DNA of 64,000 nt, taken from NCBI RefSeq assembly GCF_036669915.1, contig NC_089323.1:15305340-15369339 (forward strand). Direction: 5' to 3'. A program made the position numbers and the translations under genes. This document shows positions 21,164 through 31,777 of this stretch, piece by piece; position 1 is the stretch's first letter; each line of letters opens with the position of its first letter. The stretch is from Pocillopora verrucosa (lineage: Eukaryota; Cnidaria; Anthozoa; Scleractinia; Pocilloporidae). Under the pieces are notes generated by a model. That model was not told the origin of the DNA, searched no databases, and saw nothing but the letters and a program-made list of their open reading frames with translations.

Positions 21164-22865
21164 GTGATGGAAGACATCCAGCCTATCTCAGCTGCTGAAC
21201 AAGCATCATTCTGTGTGGAACTGATGAAACGCCTCAACATTGAGCGAAAACAAGATTATTTATGCGACATTACTTTGGTGTCGAAAGACAACAGAGAGTT
21301 AAAGGCTCACAGAAATGTTCTTTCCGCCGCAAGTCCGTTCTTTTCCAAGCTTCTTCAGAGTGACATGAAAGAGAATCGAGAGGGGATTGTTCGCTTTGAA
21401 GAAATTTCAGGATCCGTTATGGAAGATGTTTTGCAATTCATTTACACTGGAACTGTTGAGGTGACTCAAGAGAATAGTAAGGAACTGATCGCCGCAGGGA
21501 ATTATCTGATCATACCAAGCTTGAAAACAGCTTCAGGGCGGTTTTTGGAACGAGAAATGTCACACATAAACTGTATTTCAACCTTTTACCTCGCTGAGAA
21601 ATATAATTGCGACGAGCTTATCACCAACAGCAGGCGTTTCATTCACGAAAACATCGTTTCCGTGGCAAAACTGGATGAGTTTTTGCACTTGGAAGCTAAA
21701 GAGATCGAGAGGTGGATTTCGTCGGACGACATTACAGTCAAAGAGGAAGCTAATGTTTTTAAAATCATATTAGACTGGGTAAACCACAGAAAGAGTGAGC
21801 GAAAAACAGCATTTGAAGAACTGTTTGGTCATGTTCGACTCCGTTTTCTGTCGCGTGACTATTTGGAGGATGTCGTGACAAACGAACTGGTGCGTGAGAA
21901 TCTTGCTTGTGTGAAGCTGGTCATGGATGCTGCCATGAAGATGGCTACCTTTGCTGATGAAGATCACCTTCCGCAGTCACCAAGAAAAGGGCTGGAAACA
22001 CGTGTTATTGTAGCACGTGGTGGCAAGTACACTTTTTGTTATATTCCAGAAGAAGACCAGTGGAAGCGTTTACCAGATGGTACAGCGGAGTTGAAGGCCA
22101 GTACATCCAAGATGATAAAATTCCGTGATCAGTTGTTTACCTTTACCAAATCTCAAGGCTCAGAAAGATATGATCCAATTTTTAACGATTGGTCAGCCTT
22201 GAAATCGCACGTAGACTCGTGTGACGTGGCTGTCATTAAAGAAGAAATTTACGCTGTTCAAGTAAACGCCACTGACCAGAGCACTGCGGTCATAAAGTAC
22301 AATGTAGAGCTATGTAGATGGGAGACAGTTGATCTCTCGTTTGATCAAGATTGTAGAGTTTATACTTGTGTTGTTGCAGCTGGTAGACACCTGTATATGA
22401 TTGGAGGGTGGAAAAACACACAGACATTTTTCGCAAAATGTAATAGATTCGACACTGTGGAAAAGAAATGGGAAGAAATCGCTGATATGCAGGAAGAAAG
22501 AGGTGGCCCTTTTGGGGTGGCCACTCGAGAGAAAATCTGGAGGGATAAACAGTAGAATAAGATTAAATACTTCCGAGGTGTATGATATTTCAACTAATGA
22601 ATGGCAACTTTTTCAATGCCTAAATGTTCCTCGTTATTATGGTTGTATGGTACAACTGAATGGAAAGCTGTACGTGCTGGGTGGAATGAAAAAGGACAAA
22701 CACAATGAACTGTGTGTTGAATACTTTGACACTGCTGAGGACAAATGGATTCAAAAGACAACCATACCCGTGAAAAGCATCTCTGGAGCAGATAATTCGT
22801 TTATCGGATGTGTAATGAGGCTTTCCAAAGGAGCCCTAGACGAACTAAGTGTTATAGATGTGTAG
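21164..22865 (+). pseudogene. KLHL gene B2, late frameshift (463-aa product)
   Basis: The frame opens 'MMEDIQPISAAEQAS' and is clean through BTB, BACK and the first Kelch blades to about residue 455. Near 22540 the sequence goes from 'gagaaaatc' directly to 'tggagg', where sister genes have eight more bases coding 'FVA' of the motif 'KIFVAGG'. The shift ends the frame at 22555. The remaining blades ('KLYVLGGM', then '..SKGALDEL') are intact in the next frame up to 22865. As it stands it would make an adaptor with an incomplete propeller. It is either a very young pseudogene or a truncated working form; an assembly error is possible because only one small indel is involved. Confidence 0.8.
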
Positions 22866-23601
22866 TCTCAAAGTCAATTTACGACTCTTTAGACTGTCTC
22901 GGTAGTTTACAATGCTAACTTGTGCTCGCTTATTGGACGAATGCAATGCGCCACCACTTAGGGAATGGTCACTTCATATCGCTTAAGGGGGGTGGGAGGG
23001 GGTGGTTGGAGAAATTTGGAAGTGTTACGACTAAATTTATCTAATCCCTTCATAAGGCTCAGTTTACTCTGTTACAATTAGGATGAAAATCAGATGAAAG
23101 GAGCATTGATGGAAAGTGTATTTATCCTACCAGCCATATGTGTGACATGAAGTTACTTCATTTACGAGAGGAACAATTACATGGTCTCTGCCCCTATGTG
23201 CAATCGTTTCTTCTTGGGAGGAAGGAGGACTGGACTCGAGAAAGTGGCGAACAAAATCTAGCCATAATTTAAACGTGAAAACTACTATCGTGTACGAGCT
23301 GTCTGCGAAAAATAGAGAAACTATTCGTCCAACAAATTAGAAATTTGATTAATAAAAAGAGACAGGTAAAGAAATTTTGGATTTTGAGTGAAATTTTAAA
23401 TTACGAAAAATCGCTTAACTTTTCACGTAAGAGAATCAACCGGAATGTTTCAGCTGAAATACAACTAGTTACGGTCAATACTGTAACCGTTACTGCGTTT
23501 CTTGGTCTCTTTTTTCTTTAGTTTGATTTTTTCGCTTTTTTCAGCTAGTTTGGGTCCATTCGAAGTCTTAGTTTTTGTTAGTTTTTTTATTATTATTATC
23601 A
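22866..23601. other. Spacer; nothing recognised
   Basis: AT-rich sequence with no gene, no clear repeat and no open frame of note. Confidence 0.5.
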
Positions 23602-24031
23602 GGCCCTAGCTAGTTTATACGTCGCGCTACAGTCGAGTTTAATTCAGACGAAGTTAATGCCATTAAATTCGTCGTTCCGTCGACATAAATCGTGGCGTGG
23701 TTTTATGCGTCGAAATCAATACGTTCGAATTTAATTCTCTTCCCAAATGCAGTGTCTCCTGTTCGCCACGGGTCGCTGCGGGCTCGCCAAAATAAATTGA
23801 AGTACATTAAGGAAATGTATGCATTTGATTCGACGCGACGCTAGTGTGACGTTGAAACTGAAGACGTGTTATCAATATTTTATCCGTCTTACCAAGACGG
23901 ATAAAGCGTCTAGGACGAATTTAATTTACTAGACGAATTCAACTCGTTTTAGACGTCGTGCTATCGTCGAATTTAATTGCTTGTGGGACCTTGAATTAAA
24001 TTCGACTGTAGCGCGACGTATAAACTAGGCC
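23602..24031. mobile_element. 430-bp MITE with terminal inverted repeats
   Basis: Left end 'ggccctagctagtttatacg' and right end, reversed, 'ggcctagtttatacgtcgcg' match for over 40 nt apart from a 4-nt gap and one substitution. The interior is packed with GACGAATTTAA / TTAAATTCGTC words and a perfect hairpin, 'atccgtctt' and 'aagacggat' around 'acc'. No coding capacity. No certain target duplication, though flanks share TTA-like bases. A non-autonomous DNA transposon. Confidence 0.75.
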
Positions 24032-24683
24032 TTAATTAGCATTCTGCATTTTGAATCTGTTAAAGGATGTAACTAAATCATTGATTTAAAAATTTGATGA
24101 CGAGTTAGTGTACATCGAACAGAGCAATTGCATAACGTACTTAGCCCTACACACTCCTACATCAGTATGTATATTCTCCATACTGTCCTCTAAGGTGCTG
24201 ACAAGGAGAATTTGTTTATCTATCAAGAGCTTCTTTTGTTGGTGATCATTTCCGATATTCTCATAATCTGACTTGGGGTGATATTGTGAAGAGATATTAG
24301 TTGTTAAGTTTTCTAAGTGTCAAAGGGTAAATGGAAATAATTGCCAGGGTAATGGAATATTTTTGCTATTTATAACTTGTCTTGTAAACATGGAAGAGGA
24401 GCCAAGCTGGTTACCCTTGCCTGGAAATACAAATAACAGAGAAGGTACATTTTGGTTTGACAAGTATCAAATCATCTTCAGATTGACGTGAAGTGTAGAC
24501 TATTCATGTAACATCAATGTCAATCTTGTTCCCTAAGTCCTCGTTCCATTCCAAGATTGCCTTGATGTGAGCCTTGACGAAGACTGAAAGGGCGAACGAG
24601 AGATTTAGAGCTGGAAACTTTTATTTTTGTGCCGAGCTTGTGATAGATGGGGCGTGTTCACGTCGTTTTTTTTTTTTTTTTTC
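24032..24683. other. Spacer with short repeat and T-run
   Basis: Family-2 short repeat at 24148-24331. A run of about 18 T at 24666-24683 abuts the truncated 5' end of pseudogene C, marking the breakpoint. No gene. Confidence 0.5.
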
Positions 24684-26589
24684 GAGAAGGGGTTGTTCGG
24701 TTTGAGGAGATTTCAGGATCTATTATGGAAGATGTATTGGAATTCATCTACACAGGAACTGTAGAAGTAACTTCTGAGAATGCCAAGGAATTGATCGCCG
24801 CTGGTAACTACTTGATAATGCCGAATTTGAAAAAAATTTCAGGCCGATTTCTGGAACGAGAAATGACCACGTCCAACTGCATTTCAACCTTTTATTTTGC
24901 CGAGAAATATGATTGTGGCGAGCTTATTGACAATAGTCAGAAATTCATCCGTTCGAACTTCTCGTCCGTAGCGACAATGCATGAATTCTGCAATGCATTG
25001 AAAGCTTTGAAGGGAATTAGATTATACACAGGGTCGGCTTTAAATTAAGATCGTTATAAGTAAAATTTCTCGAAAGCTTTTCATTTTCTCTAAAATTCAA
25101 GATGTAAATAGTGAGTTATTGGCGCTAAAATCTCTTCAAGTGATGTAAAAAGGGACTTTGAATTCATTTTAACCGGCGCATATATATTGGAACTACATAT
25201 GTAGAATAGTGTTTCGAAGCGATTGCGAATGTACAGCTCTTATAGCATATGTTTGGAGAATTAAAAAAATTGTTAAAATGAAAAAAAATAAATGAAATAG
25301 AAACTCAGTGCCATGAACTCTGGAAATCTAGGCTTGAGTCATCTTTGCTTTATAAGCAGAGCTTGGGCTGGGTTCATTGAATCCAACGCTTGGATGTTAT
25401 GGAAACGGAACGTTGGCTATCAAGTGATGAAGTTTCGGTCGAAGTGGAAGCAGATGTTTTTAAAATCATTTTAAAGTGGATTGAACAAAATGAAAGTGAG
25501 CGGAAAGGAGCTTTGGAGAAGTTGTTTCGTCACGTTCGATTGGACTTCTTATCGCGTGACTATTTAATTGATGTCGTGACAAACGAATTTGTCCAAGAAA
25601 ACTTTGTTGTTTAAAGACGGCCCCAGATGCGTTGAAAAGGGCCACCTTTTCAGATGAAGTTTGCCATACTCAGTCACCGAGAATAGGGTTCGAAACAAGC
25701 GCCATTGTGGCTTGGGGAGGAAAGTACTTCTTATGTTATCTTCCTGAGAAGAACGAGTAGAAGCTTTTAGCCGACACGCCCGACAGCACCGTGTTGCCCA
25801 TCGTAGCTGACACCGTTGTTCAATGTCGTGGTCAGCTGTATGTTTTTTCTGCTGCTGAATTTGTAAACAGATATGATCCAGTTGTTAACAGTTGGTCTTC
25901 ATTGGACCTCTTTGTAGACGATGATTACTACAAGATGGCTGTCGTTAGAGGAGATATCTATGCTGTGGGGAAGCTTGACACAAGTGAAGAGCAAACCAAG
26001 GTCATCAGATATAATTTTGAGTTGTGTGCATGGGAAACAGTTCTCTCATCTCACAGTGGCTTTAGACAGTAGCTTGTGTTGTTGCAGCTGGCAGACATCT
26101 CTATGTGATTGGTGGGCGGCATTCGGAAGGTCGATATGTTGCGAAAGCCGAGAGATTTGACACTGAAAAACACATGGGAGGAAATTGCTGACATGAAGGA
26201 AGAAAGAGGCGATGCTTTTGGAGTGGCCATGAAAGAGAGAATCTATGTTGCTGGTGGAAGGCACAGAGAGAGAAATTCATTGTTACAAACTTGTGAGATG
26301 TACGATATTTCGGCAAATGAATGGCAACTTGTTGGGAGCTTGAATGCTCCTCGTGTACATGGTAGCATGGTTTGTCTCAATCAAAAATTGTGTGTCCTGG
26401 GTGGAAAGAATGAACATGATAAAGCTGAACTAAATGTAGAATGTTTTGATCCAACAGAGGCAAAGTGGATCCAGAGGACAATCATACCAGTGAGGACGAT
26501 TGAAAAAAAAAAATGAGGACACGTTCATTGGGTGTGTACTGAAGCTTTCCAGAGGAATGCTGGATAGACTCAGTATTGTTGAGGAGTAG
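24684..26589 (+). pseudogene. KLHL pseudogene C
   Basis: Similarity to the other genes begins mid-BTB at 'REGVVRFEEISGSIMEDV', so the first 70-75 codons are missing. BACK is cut by about 400 bp of foreign sequence (about 24990-25388) and resumes at 'LDVMETERWLSSDE'. In-frame stops follow (25612-25614, near 25757, 26070-26072), as do shifts near 26100 and in the A-run at 26507-26514. Kelch blades are still readable ('RIYVAGGR', 'KLCVLGGK') to a stop at 26587-26589 after 'RLSIVEE'. Its sequence is clearly more distant from the A, B and E types than they are within type, so it is an older, separate lineage. Confidence 0.85.
24990..25388. mobile_element. 400-bp insertion in pseudogene C
   Basis: Splits the BACK codons for 'MHEF' and 'LDVMETERW'. 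The flanks 'gaattc' and 'gaatcc' may be a worn target duplication. The insert is AT-rich, with no coding sequence and no clear inverted ends. Identity unknown. Confidence 0.4.
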
Positions 26590-26991
26590 CCTCTTCGTTA
26601 GTTTTCTTTTGAAGGTGACTCATTACTCTTACATGTATTAAGCAGAGATTATTTGTGGTTATTGTTAATAATATGTGTAATTAGTTTAGTATACTTGATT
26701 TCCACCTTTTTGCTGAGGACATTTAACTCTTTTTATGAGCCAAAATTTGAACTGCCTTGAGTGAAGATTGAATGAAGAATATACCTAAAATTTTTTAATG
26801 GCTCCAGTTTGATTGGTTTTGAGGAAATCATAATGTAGACCACCTTACAGTTGTGTGCTTTGTTGCCAAGTCTTTGAAGACAACAGGAAGGCTCTTGAGG
26901 ATGATTTGTCATGATAGAGATGGTAAATTGGTAACAGAGGAGTATTGAAGATAAAACACAGAAGAGTTTTAGTCTCAACAAATTGTCTGCC
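26590..26991. other. Spacer; nothing recognised
   Basis: About 400 bp of 3' flank of pseudogene C, with no clear repeat or gene. Confidence 0.5.
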
Positions 26992-27034
26992 TTTACCCTT
27001 TCACTCCCAAGATCTCATTAGTAATTCACCTTAC
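26992..27034 (+). repeat. MITE family 1, left part (split by the LTR element)
   Basis: 'Tttaccctttcactcccaag' begins a family-1 short element that continues at 31602 after the LTR element. The intact copy at 61927-62142 reads through the same point ('ctcactgtctgctatacgg'), showing the unbroken target. Confidence 0.7.
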
Positions 27035-27178
27035 TGTCGTGATATTGCGTTACACGGTCACGCCACTGGGCCGATGAACATCTTTATATTTAGAAGACTA
27101 GGGAGACAACGAATACACACGTGGCGGCAGTCGAGTTCGCACAATAAACAACCCTTTTGAGTTCACAGAACCGTGACA
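27035..27178 (+). repeat. 5' LTR (144 bp)
   Basis: Begins 'tgtcgtgatattgcg' and ends 'cgtgaca', giving short inverted ends. It is unusually short for a Gypsy LTR. A 'tttatattta' box and an 'aataaa' sit in the expected places for promoter and poly(A) signals. Confidence 0.95.
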
Positions 27179-27196
27179 TGGTGTCAGGAGTGGGAT
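27179..27196 (+). other. Primer binding site, tRNA-Leu type
   Basis: 'Tggtgtcaggagtgggat' directly follows the 5' LTR. It is the reverse complement of the acceptor end (plus CCA) of animal tRNA-Leu of the CAG kind, as remembered from known tRNA sequences. Confidence 0.8.
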
Positions 27197-27212
27197 CTGT
27201 TCACCCCTAAAG

Positions 27213-28196
27213 ATGACAGAAGCAGCTGAAGCATCCATAGTTGTGCCACCAGCGCCGACTCAAGTTTTTATTCCCCCGTCAAATTTGCCCCCGCCGAAAG
27301 CGCTTAATTTTGACGACAATTTAGCCACCGCATGGAAATCGTGGAAAGCAGCGTGGCAGCGCTACGAAATCGCTACTGGTGTATATAAACAAGAGGGCAT
27401 AGTTCGTGTGTCGACATTACTAAGCATTATAGGCGAGGATGGCGTCAGAGCCCACGATACCTTTATTTGGAACGAAGACGAAAACGCAGACGACATTTCA
27501 CAAGTCCTGAAGAAGTTCGACGAATTCTGCATTCCTAGGACACAGGTCATATATGAACGCTATAGGTTCAACAACCGAAACCAGGAACCAGGCGAAAACA
27601 TCTCGACGTATCTTACGGAGCTTCGAACGATCGCAAAAAACTGTGCACACGATACAATCACACCAGATGAAATTTTGCGTGACCGCCTCGTGCTAGGCAT
27701 ACGGGATGATCGCGTCCGCGAGAGACTTCTCCGTTTGAATGATTTATCTCTCCTACAAGCAGTTGACATTATTAAGTCGTCAGAACAGACCCAACAGCAA
27801 GTAAAGCTAATGGCTGGAGGAGACACTGCAGTTCATGCGTTACGGAAGGCGGGATCGGCAGAAAAACCTGAAGAAGAACGACAACTTAAGTCACAAGCAT
27901 TTAGAAGACCGTCTAAAGAATGTGGAAATTGCGGAATGGTGCATGGACGTCATTGTCCCGCGTATGGAAGAACATGTTTTAACTGTGGGAGTATGAATCA
28001 TTTTGCGAATAAATGTCGCGCTAATCCCCGAGGAGTGAAAAGTAGAGTTTCGGCGGTCCACGAAGCCGTCGACATGGGAAACGACCCCTACTACATTGGT
28101 GCTACTACTAGTAAGAGCAAAGGCCAGAAAAATTGGCAGTGGTCAAACTCCACATTTATGGGCCAGATCCCAAGACAGAAGTCCAGTTTCAAATAG
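27213..28196 (+). CDS. Gag-like protein of the LTR element (327 aa)
   Basis: The capsid-type region is followed near residues 245-275 by two zinc-knuckle-like motifs: an irregular one ('CGNCGMVHGRHC') and a canonical CCHC ('CFNCGSMNHFANKC'). It overlaps the pol frame, which lies in the minus-one phase; Ty3/Gypsy elements commonly join Gag to Pol by minus-one frameshifting. Role: particle formation and RNA binding of the retrotransposon. Confidence 0.9.
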   Translation: MTEAAEASIVVPPAPTQVFIPPSNLPPPKALNFDDNLATAWKSWKAAWQRYEIATGVYKQEGIVRVSTLLSIIGEDGVRAHDTFIWNEDENADDISQVLKKFDEFCIPRTQVIYERYRFNNRNQEPGENISTYLTELRTIAKNCAHDTITPDEILRDRLVLGIRDDRVRERLLRLNDLSLLQAVDIIKSSEQTQQQVKLMAGGDTAVHALRKAGSAEKPEEERQLKSQAFRRPSKECGNCGMVHGRHCPAYGRTCFNCGSMNHFANKCRANPRGVKSRVSAVHEAVDMGNDPYYIGATTSKSKGQKNWQWSNSTFMGQIPRQKSSFK

Positions 28197-31100
28197 ATAC
28201 TGGGTCGCAGTGCGACATTCTCCCGGCCCAATTATACAAGCAAATCACTGGGGACACCCTCCTTCATCGCCTCAAACCATGCCAAAAGGAAATAGTCTCG
28301 TACACAGGGGATCGCCGCAAAATTGCTGGTAAAGCTACCCTGCCTGTGTGGTCCCGTGGACAGCGGAGGTCAATGGAGTTTAACATCTTAGACGGAGACT
28401 ATCAACCGATTTTATCATTGAACACCAGCCTCAATCTTGGCTTTGTGAGTTTGAATAATTGTGACGTCCTAGCATTACACGTCAAGTGTCCCAAAGCCTC
28501 CTTGCTCGAAGAGTATGAGGACGTATTCGACGGATTAGGGGCCCTACCGGGAACATACAAAATAGCCATAGACGAACAGGCGCAACCAGTTGTCCACGCA
28601 CCGAGGCGAGTGCCAGTAGCCTTGCGTCCATGCATCAAAAACAAGCTGGACGAACTTGTTGATCGTAAAGTTATTATTCCAGTAACAGAACCGACGCAGT
28701 GGGTATCCAGCATGTTGGCCATAGTGAAGCCAAACAAAGTACGCATCTGTATTGACCCGAGAGATTTAAATCGTGCCATTCGGCGAGAGCATTACCAGTT
28801 GCCGACTATCGATGAAGTGGCCTCCCGCTTAACAGGTGCCAAGAAATTTACTCTTTGTGACGCCAAGGATGGTTTCCACCAAATCCTCTTAGACGATGCT
28901 TCTAGTTTCCTGACAACGTTCAATACGCCTTTTGGGCGTTATAGATGGGCCCGCATGCCTTTTGGTATCTCAAGTGCGCCTGAAGTTTGGCAGCGACGCA
29001 TGCATGAATTCGTAGAAAATTTAGAAGGAGTTGAAGTTATCGCTGACGACTTCCTCATCGCTGGATTTGGCGAAACTGACGCAGAGGTCAACTCGAGCCT
29101 TGAAAAGAACGAACGTGCGTTCTTCAAGAAATGCCGGGAGTGGAACCTCAAGCTCAACAAACTCAAGCTGAAAAGATCTCAAACCGAAGTGCGTTTCATG
29201 GGCCACCTCTTGACTCCTGATGGTCTAAAGGCAGACCCAGCCAAAGTTGAAGCTATTTTGGATATGCCACCGCCGACTGATGTGAAAGGCCTGAAGAGGT
29301 TTTTGGGGATGGTCAATTATCTGGCCAAATTCTTGCCACTCCTGTCCGACATGACAGAACCTTTGCGAAGGCTTGAGGACAAGGACGTCGAGTGGTGTTG
29401 GCTTGCACAGCATGAGAAAGCATTTACCACAGTCAAAGAATACTTGGCCAAGGCCCCGGTACTGAAATACTATGATGTTACTGAAGAAGTGACAATCCAA
29501 TGCGATGCCAGCATAACGGGTCTAGGTGCAGTACTGATGCAAAAAGGTCAGCCCGTTGCCTTTGCCTCGCGAGCTCTGACCGACACCGAAACGCGTTACG
29601 CTCAAATCGAGAAAGAGCTCCTCGCCATAGTGTGGTCAACCGACAAGTTCAATCAATACATACTGGGACGCGAAGTTGTACACATCGAGTCTGACCACGA
29701 ACCACTAAGGGCAGTTTTTACCAAGCCAATACACAACTCACCGAAGAGACTCCAGAGAATGCTGATGGCCCTTCAGAATTACTCCCTGGATGTGCAGTAT
29801 AAAAAAGGGGAACTTATGTGGGTATCAGATGCACTGAGTCGAGCATACCGCAACACCACCGAAGCCTCCAAGCACGATACAAGTCTGATCTGTACACTTG
29901 CCGAGATAGATCATTCAGAAAACCTCTCGATTGCACCATACAGGCTCGCTGAATTCAGAAACGAGATTGCCAGGGACCCAGTGATGCAAAAGCTAATCGG
30001 AGCAATCAAGGGTGAATGGCCAGTGTCAAGGAAGTCCTGTACCCCTGAGCTGACGCCTTACTATGACAAACGAAGTGAGCTTATAGAAGACAAGGGACTA
30101 GTATTCCTGGGGGAGCGATTGCTGGTACCCCCTTCCCTGAGAAAAGAAATGTTGAAGCAAATTCACCGATCACATATTGGAATCGAAGGGTGTTTACGTC
30201 GCGCTAGGGAGGTCCTCTATTGGCCCCTCATGAATTCGGAAGTAAAGGACTTTGTTTCCAAATGCTCAATCTGCCAGTCGTACCAGCCAGATCAGTGCCG
30301 CGAGGAATTGCAACCGTATCCGATCCCGTCGCGTCCCTGGTCGATGCTAGGTGCCGATTTTTTTGACCTTAGGCAACAACATTTCTTTGTCCTAGTCGAC
30401 TACTGGAGTGGGTTCTTTGAAGTCCAGGAGGTTAAGGTGGCCACATCTGCTAGCGTGATAGCTGCGTGTAAAGTACAATTCGCCCGCCATGGGATACCAG
30501 ACGTGCTTATTACCGACAACGGACCTCAGTTTACGTCATCGGTGTTCAGTGCATTCGTGAGAGAATGGCAGTTTGAACATAGAACTTCGAGCCCCCGTTA
30601 CCCCCAGTCAAATGGCCGCGCCGAGAATGCCGTGAAGACCTGCAAGAACTTGATGACGAAAGCGAAAGCGGATGGGCAAGACCCGCTGTTAGCCCTTCTT
30701 GATTGGCGCAACACCCCAACAGAGGGTCTAGGAACATCACCCGTACAGAGACTGATGGGACGCCGCACACGCACTTTCTTACCAACCCATGAAACGCTCC
30801 TGCGGCAGCCATCACACCAGGAAACAGCCTCCAAATTAGCTGAGCGCAAGAAAAGACAAGCTCAACAATACAACAAAAAGTTTCGCCCTTTAGAGGCACT
30901 AAAGTGTGGACAGGCCATCAGGATGCGGCTTCCCGGAAGGGAGGAATGGAGTCTGGGGACCTGCATGAAAGCCTTGGGGAACAGGTCTTATGAAGTTGAA
31001 GTTTGCGGCAGGCGATACCGACGCAACCGTCGGCAACTGCGCCTGACCCCGGAAACAGCACCACCTATGAGTCTGGTAGAACTAACTCCGCCCGAGTCTA

Positions 31101-31291
31101 CCCTCAAACCGGCGCCAAATCTGACAGAGCCAGGACCTCCTCCACCGGAGTTCCATGGCGAGACCAAAACAGAGAGAATGCCACCTGAACATGAGATGGG
31201 AACTGAGCTTGAGCCACAAAGGATTGAAACTCGTCGATCAGAACGCAGACGTCGACCGCCTTTGTGGCATCAGGATTACCATATGAACTGA
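28133..31291 (+). CDS. Pol polyprotein of the LTR element (about 1052 aa)
   Basis: Aspartic protease with DTGS near residue 21. Reverse transcriptase about 160-340, with 'VIADDFLIAG' as the YXDD-type active site. RNase H about 430-545, opening with 'QCDASITGLG'. Integrase HHCC zinc finger about 665-710 ('HRSHIG' to 'CSICQ'), and the integrase core about 730-890 with 'DFFDL', 'TDNGPQF' and 'PQSNGRAEN' carrying the D, D and E. A proline-rich C-terminus follows. No envelope gene. The overall build resembles K02A2.6-like Gypsy polyproteins. Confidence 0.93.
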   Translation: MAVVKLHIYGPDPKTEVQFQIDTGSQCDILPAQLYKQITGDTLLHRLKPCQKEIVSYTGDRRKIAGKATLPVWSRGQRRSMEFNILDGDYQPILSLNTSLNLGFVSLNNCDVLALHVKCPKASLLEEYEDVFDGLGALPGTYKIAIDEQAQPVVHAPRRVPVALRPCIKNKLDELVDRKVIIPVTEPTQWVSSMLAIVKPNKVRICIDPRDLNRAIRREHYQLPTIDEVASRLTGAKKFTLCDAKDGFHQILLDDASSFLTTFNTPFGRYRWARMPFGISSAPEVWQRRMHEFVENLEGVEVIADDFLIAGFGETDAEVNSSLEKNERAFFKKCREWNLKLNKLKLKRSQTEVRFMGHLLTPDGLKADPAKVEAILDMPPPTDVKGLKRFLGMVNYLAKFLPLLSDMTEPLRRLEDKDVEWCWLAQHEKAFTTVKEYLAKAPVLKYYDVTEEVTIQCDASITGLGAVLMQKGQPVAFASRALTDTETRYAQIEKELLAIVWSTDKFNQYILGREVVHIESDHEPLRAVFTKPIHNSPKRLQRMLMALQNYSLDVQYKKGELMWVSDALSRAYRNTTEASKHDTSLICTLAEIDHSENLSIAPYRLAEFRNEIARDPVMQKLIGAIKGEWPVSRKSCTPELTPYYDKRSELIEDKGLVFLGERLLVPPSLRKEMLKQIHRSHIGIEGCLRRAREVLYWPLMNSEVKDFVSKCSICQSYQPDQCREELQPYPIPSRPWSMLGADFFDLRQQHFFVLVDYWSGFFEVQEVKVATSASVIAACKVQFARHGIPDVLITDNGPQFTSSVFSAFVREWQFEHRTSSPRYPQSNGRAENAVKTCKNLMTKAKADGQDPLLALLDWRNTPTEGLGTSPVQRLMGRRTRTFLPTHETLLRQPSHQETASKLAERKKRQAQQYNKKFRPLEALKCGQAIRMRLPGREEWSLGTCMKALGNRSYEVEVCGRRYRRNRRQLRLTPETAPPMSLVELTPPESTLKPAPNLTEPGPPPPEFHGETKTERMPPEHEMGTELEPQRIETRRSERRRRPPLWHQDYHMN

Positions 31292-31457
31292 ACATTGAAT
31301 GATTGAGCCGCTAAATAGTCGTTGGGTCTGTTTCTATCTTTTTATGATTTCAATGAAGAACAATGTTTTATCGATTTTATGTGATTTGAACAGTGATCGA
31401 AACCGAACATTAAGTATTAATTAACTTTTGAAGATAAACTTTGTAAAAAGGGGAAGA

Positions 31458-31601
31458 TGTCGTGATATTGCGTTACACGGTCACGCCACTGGGCCGATGA
31501 ACATCTTTATATTTAGAAGACTAGGGAGACAACGAATACACACGTGGCGGCAGTCGAGTTCGCACAATAAACAACCCTTTTGAGTTCACAGAATCGTGAC
31601 A
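31458..31601 (+). repeat. 3' LTR (144 bp)
   Basis: Same length as the 5' LTR and nearly identical. It is preceded by a purine tract 'aaaaaggggaaga' and followed by the second CTTAC target copy. Confidence 0.95.
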
Positions 31602-31777
31602 CTTACTGTCTGCATATAATTGTTATGTTGTTATTTTGGAGAGTTTGATACTGGATCAACCGTGAATAATCCCCTAAATAGTAATTTTCATTATTCTCAT
31701 CACACTTCTGCTTGATGTTGTAATGATTATGTTGGGAGAAATTCTTTCTTGGTCACTTGTGGAAGTGAAAGGGTCAA
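31602..31777 (+). repeat. MITE family 1, right part (split by the LTR element)
   Basis: Continues from 27034 and ends 'ggaagtgaaagggtcaa', the worn right inverted end of family 1. Confidence 0.7.

Larger units (their letters stand above)
27035..31601 (+). mobile_element. Ty3/Gypsy LTR retrotransposon, looks whole
   Basis: A 4.57-kb element with 144-bp LTRs (27035-27178 and 31458-31601) that start TGTC and end GACA, and a 5-bp target duplication CTTAC (27030-27034, 31602-31606). The primer site at 27179-27196 pairs with the 3' end of an animal tRNA-Leu plus CCA. A purine tract (31444-31457) precedes the 3' LTR. It has a gag frame and a pol frame in the Ty3/Gypsy order PR-RT-RNase H-integrase, and no envelope. 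No breaks noticed. The LTRs differ at about one position, so the insertion is young. It has landed inside a family-1 short element. Confidence 0.95.

Noticed and set aside
27035-31601. An envelope-bearing retrovirus or a Polinton
   Set aside because: The frames end after integrase with no envelope-like gene, and no capsid, ATPase or DNA polymerase B of the Polinton kind was seen anywhere in the window.
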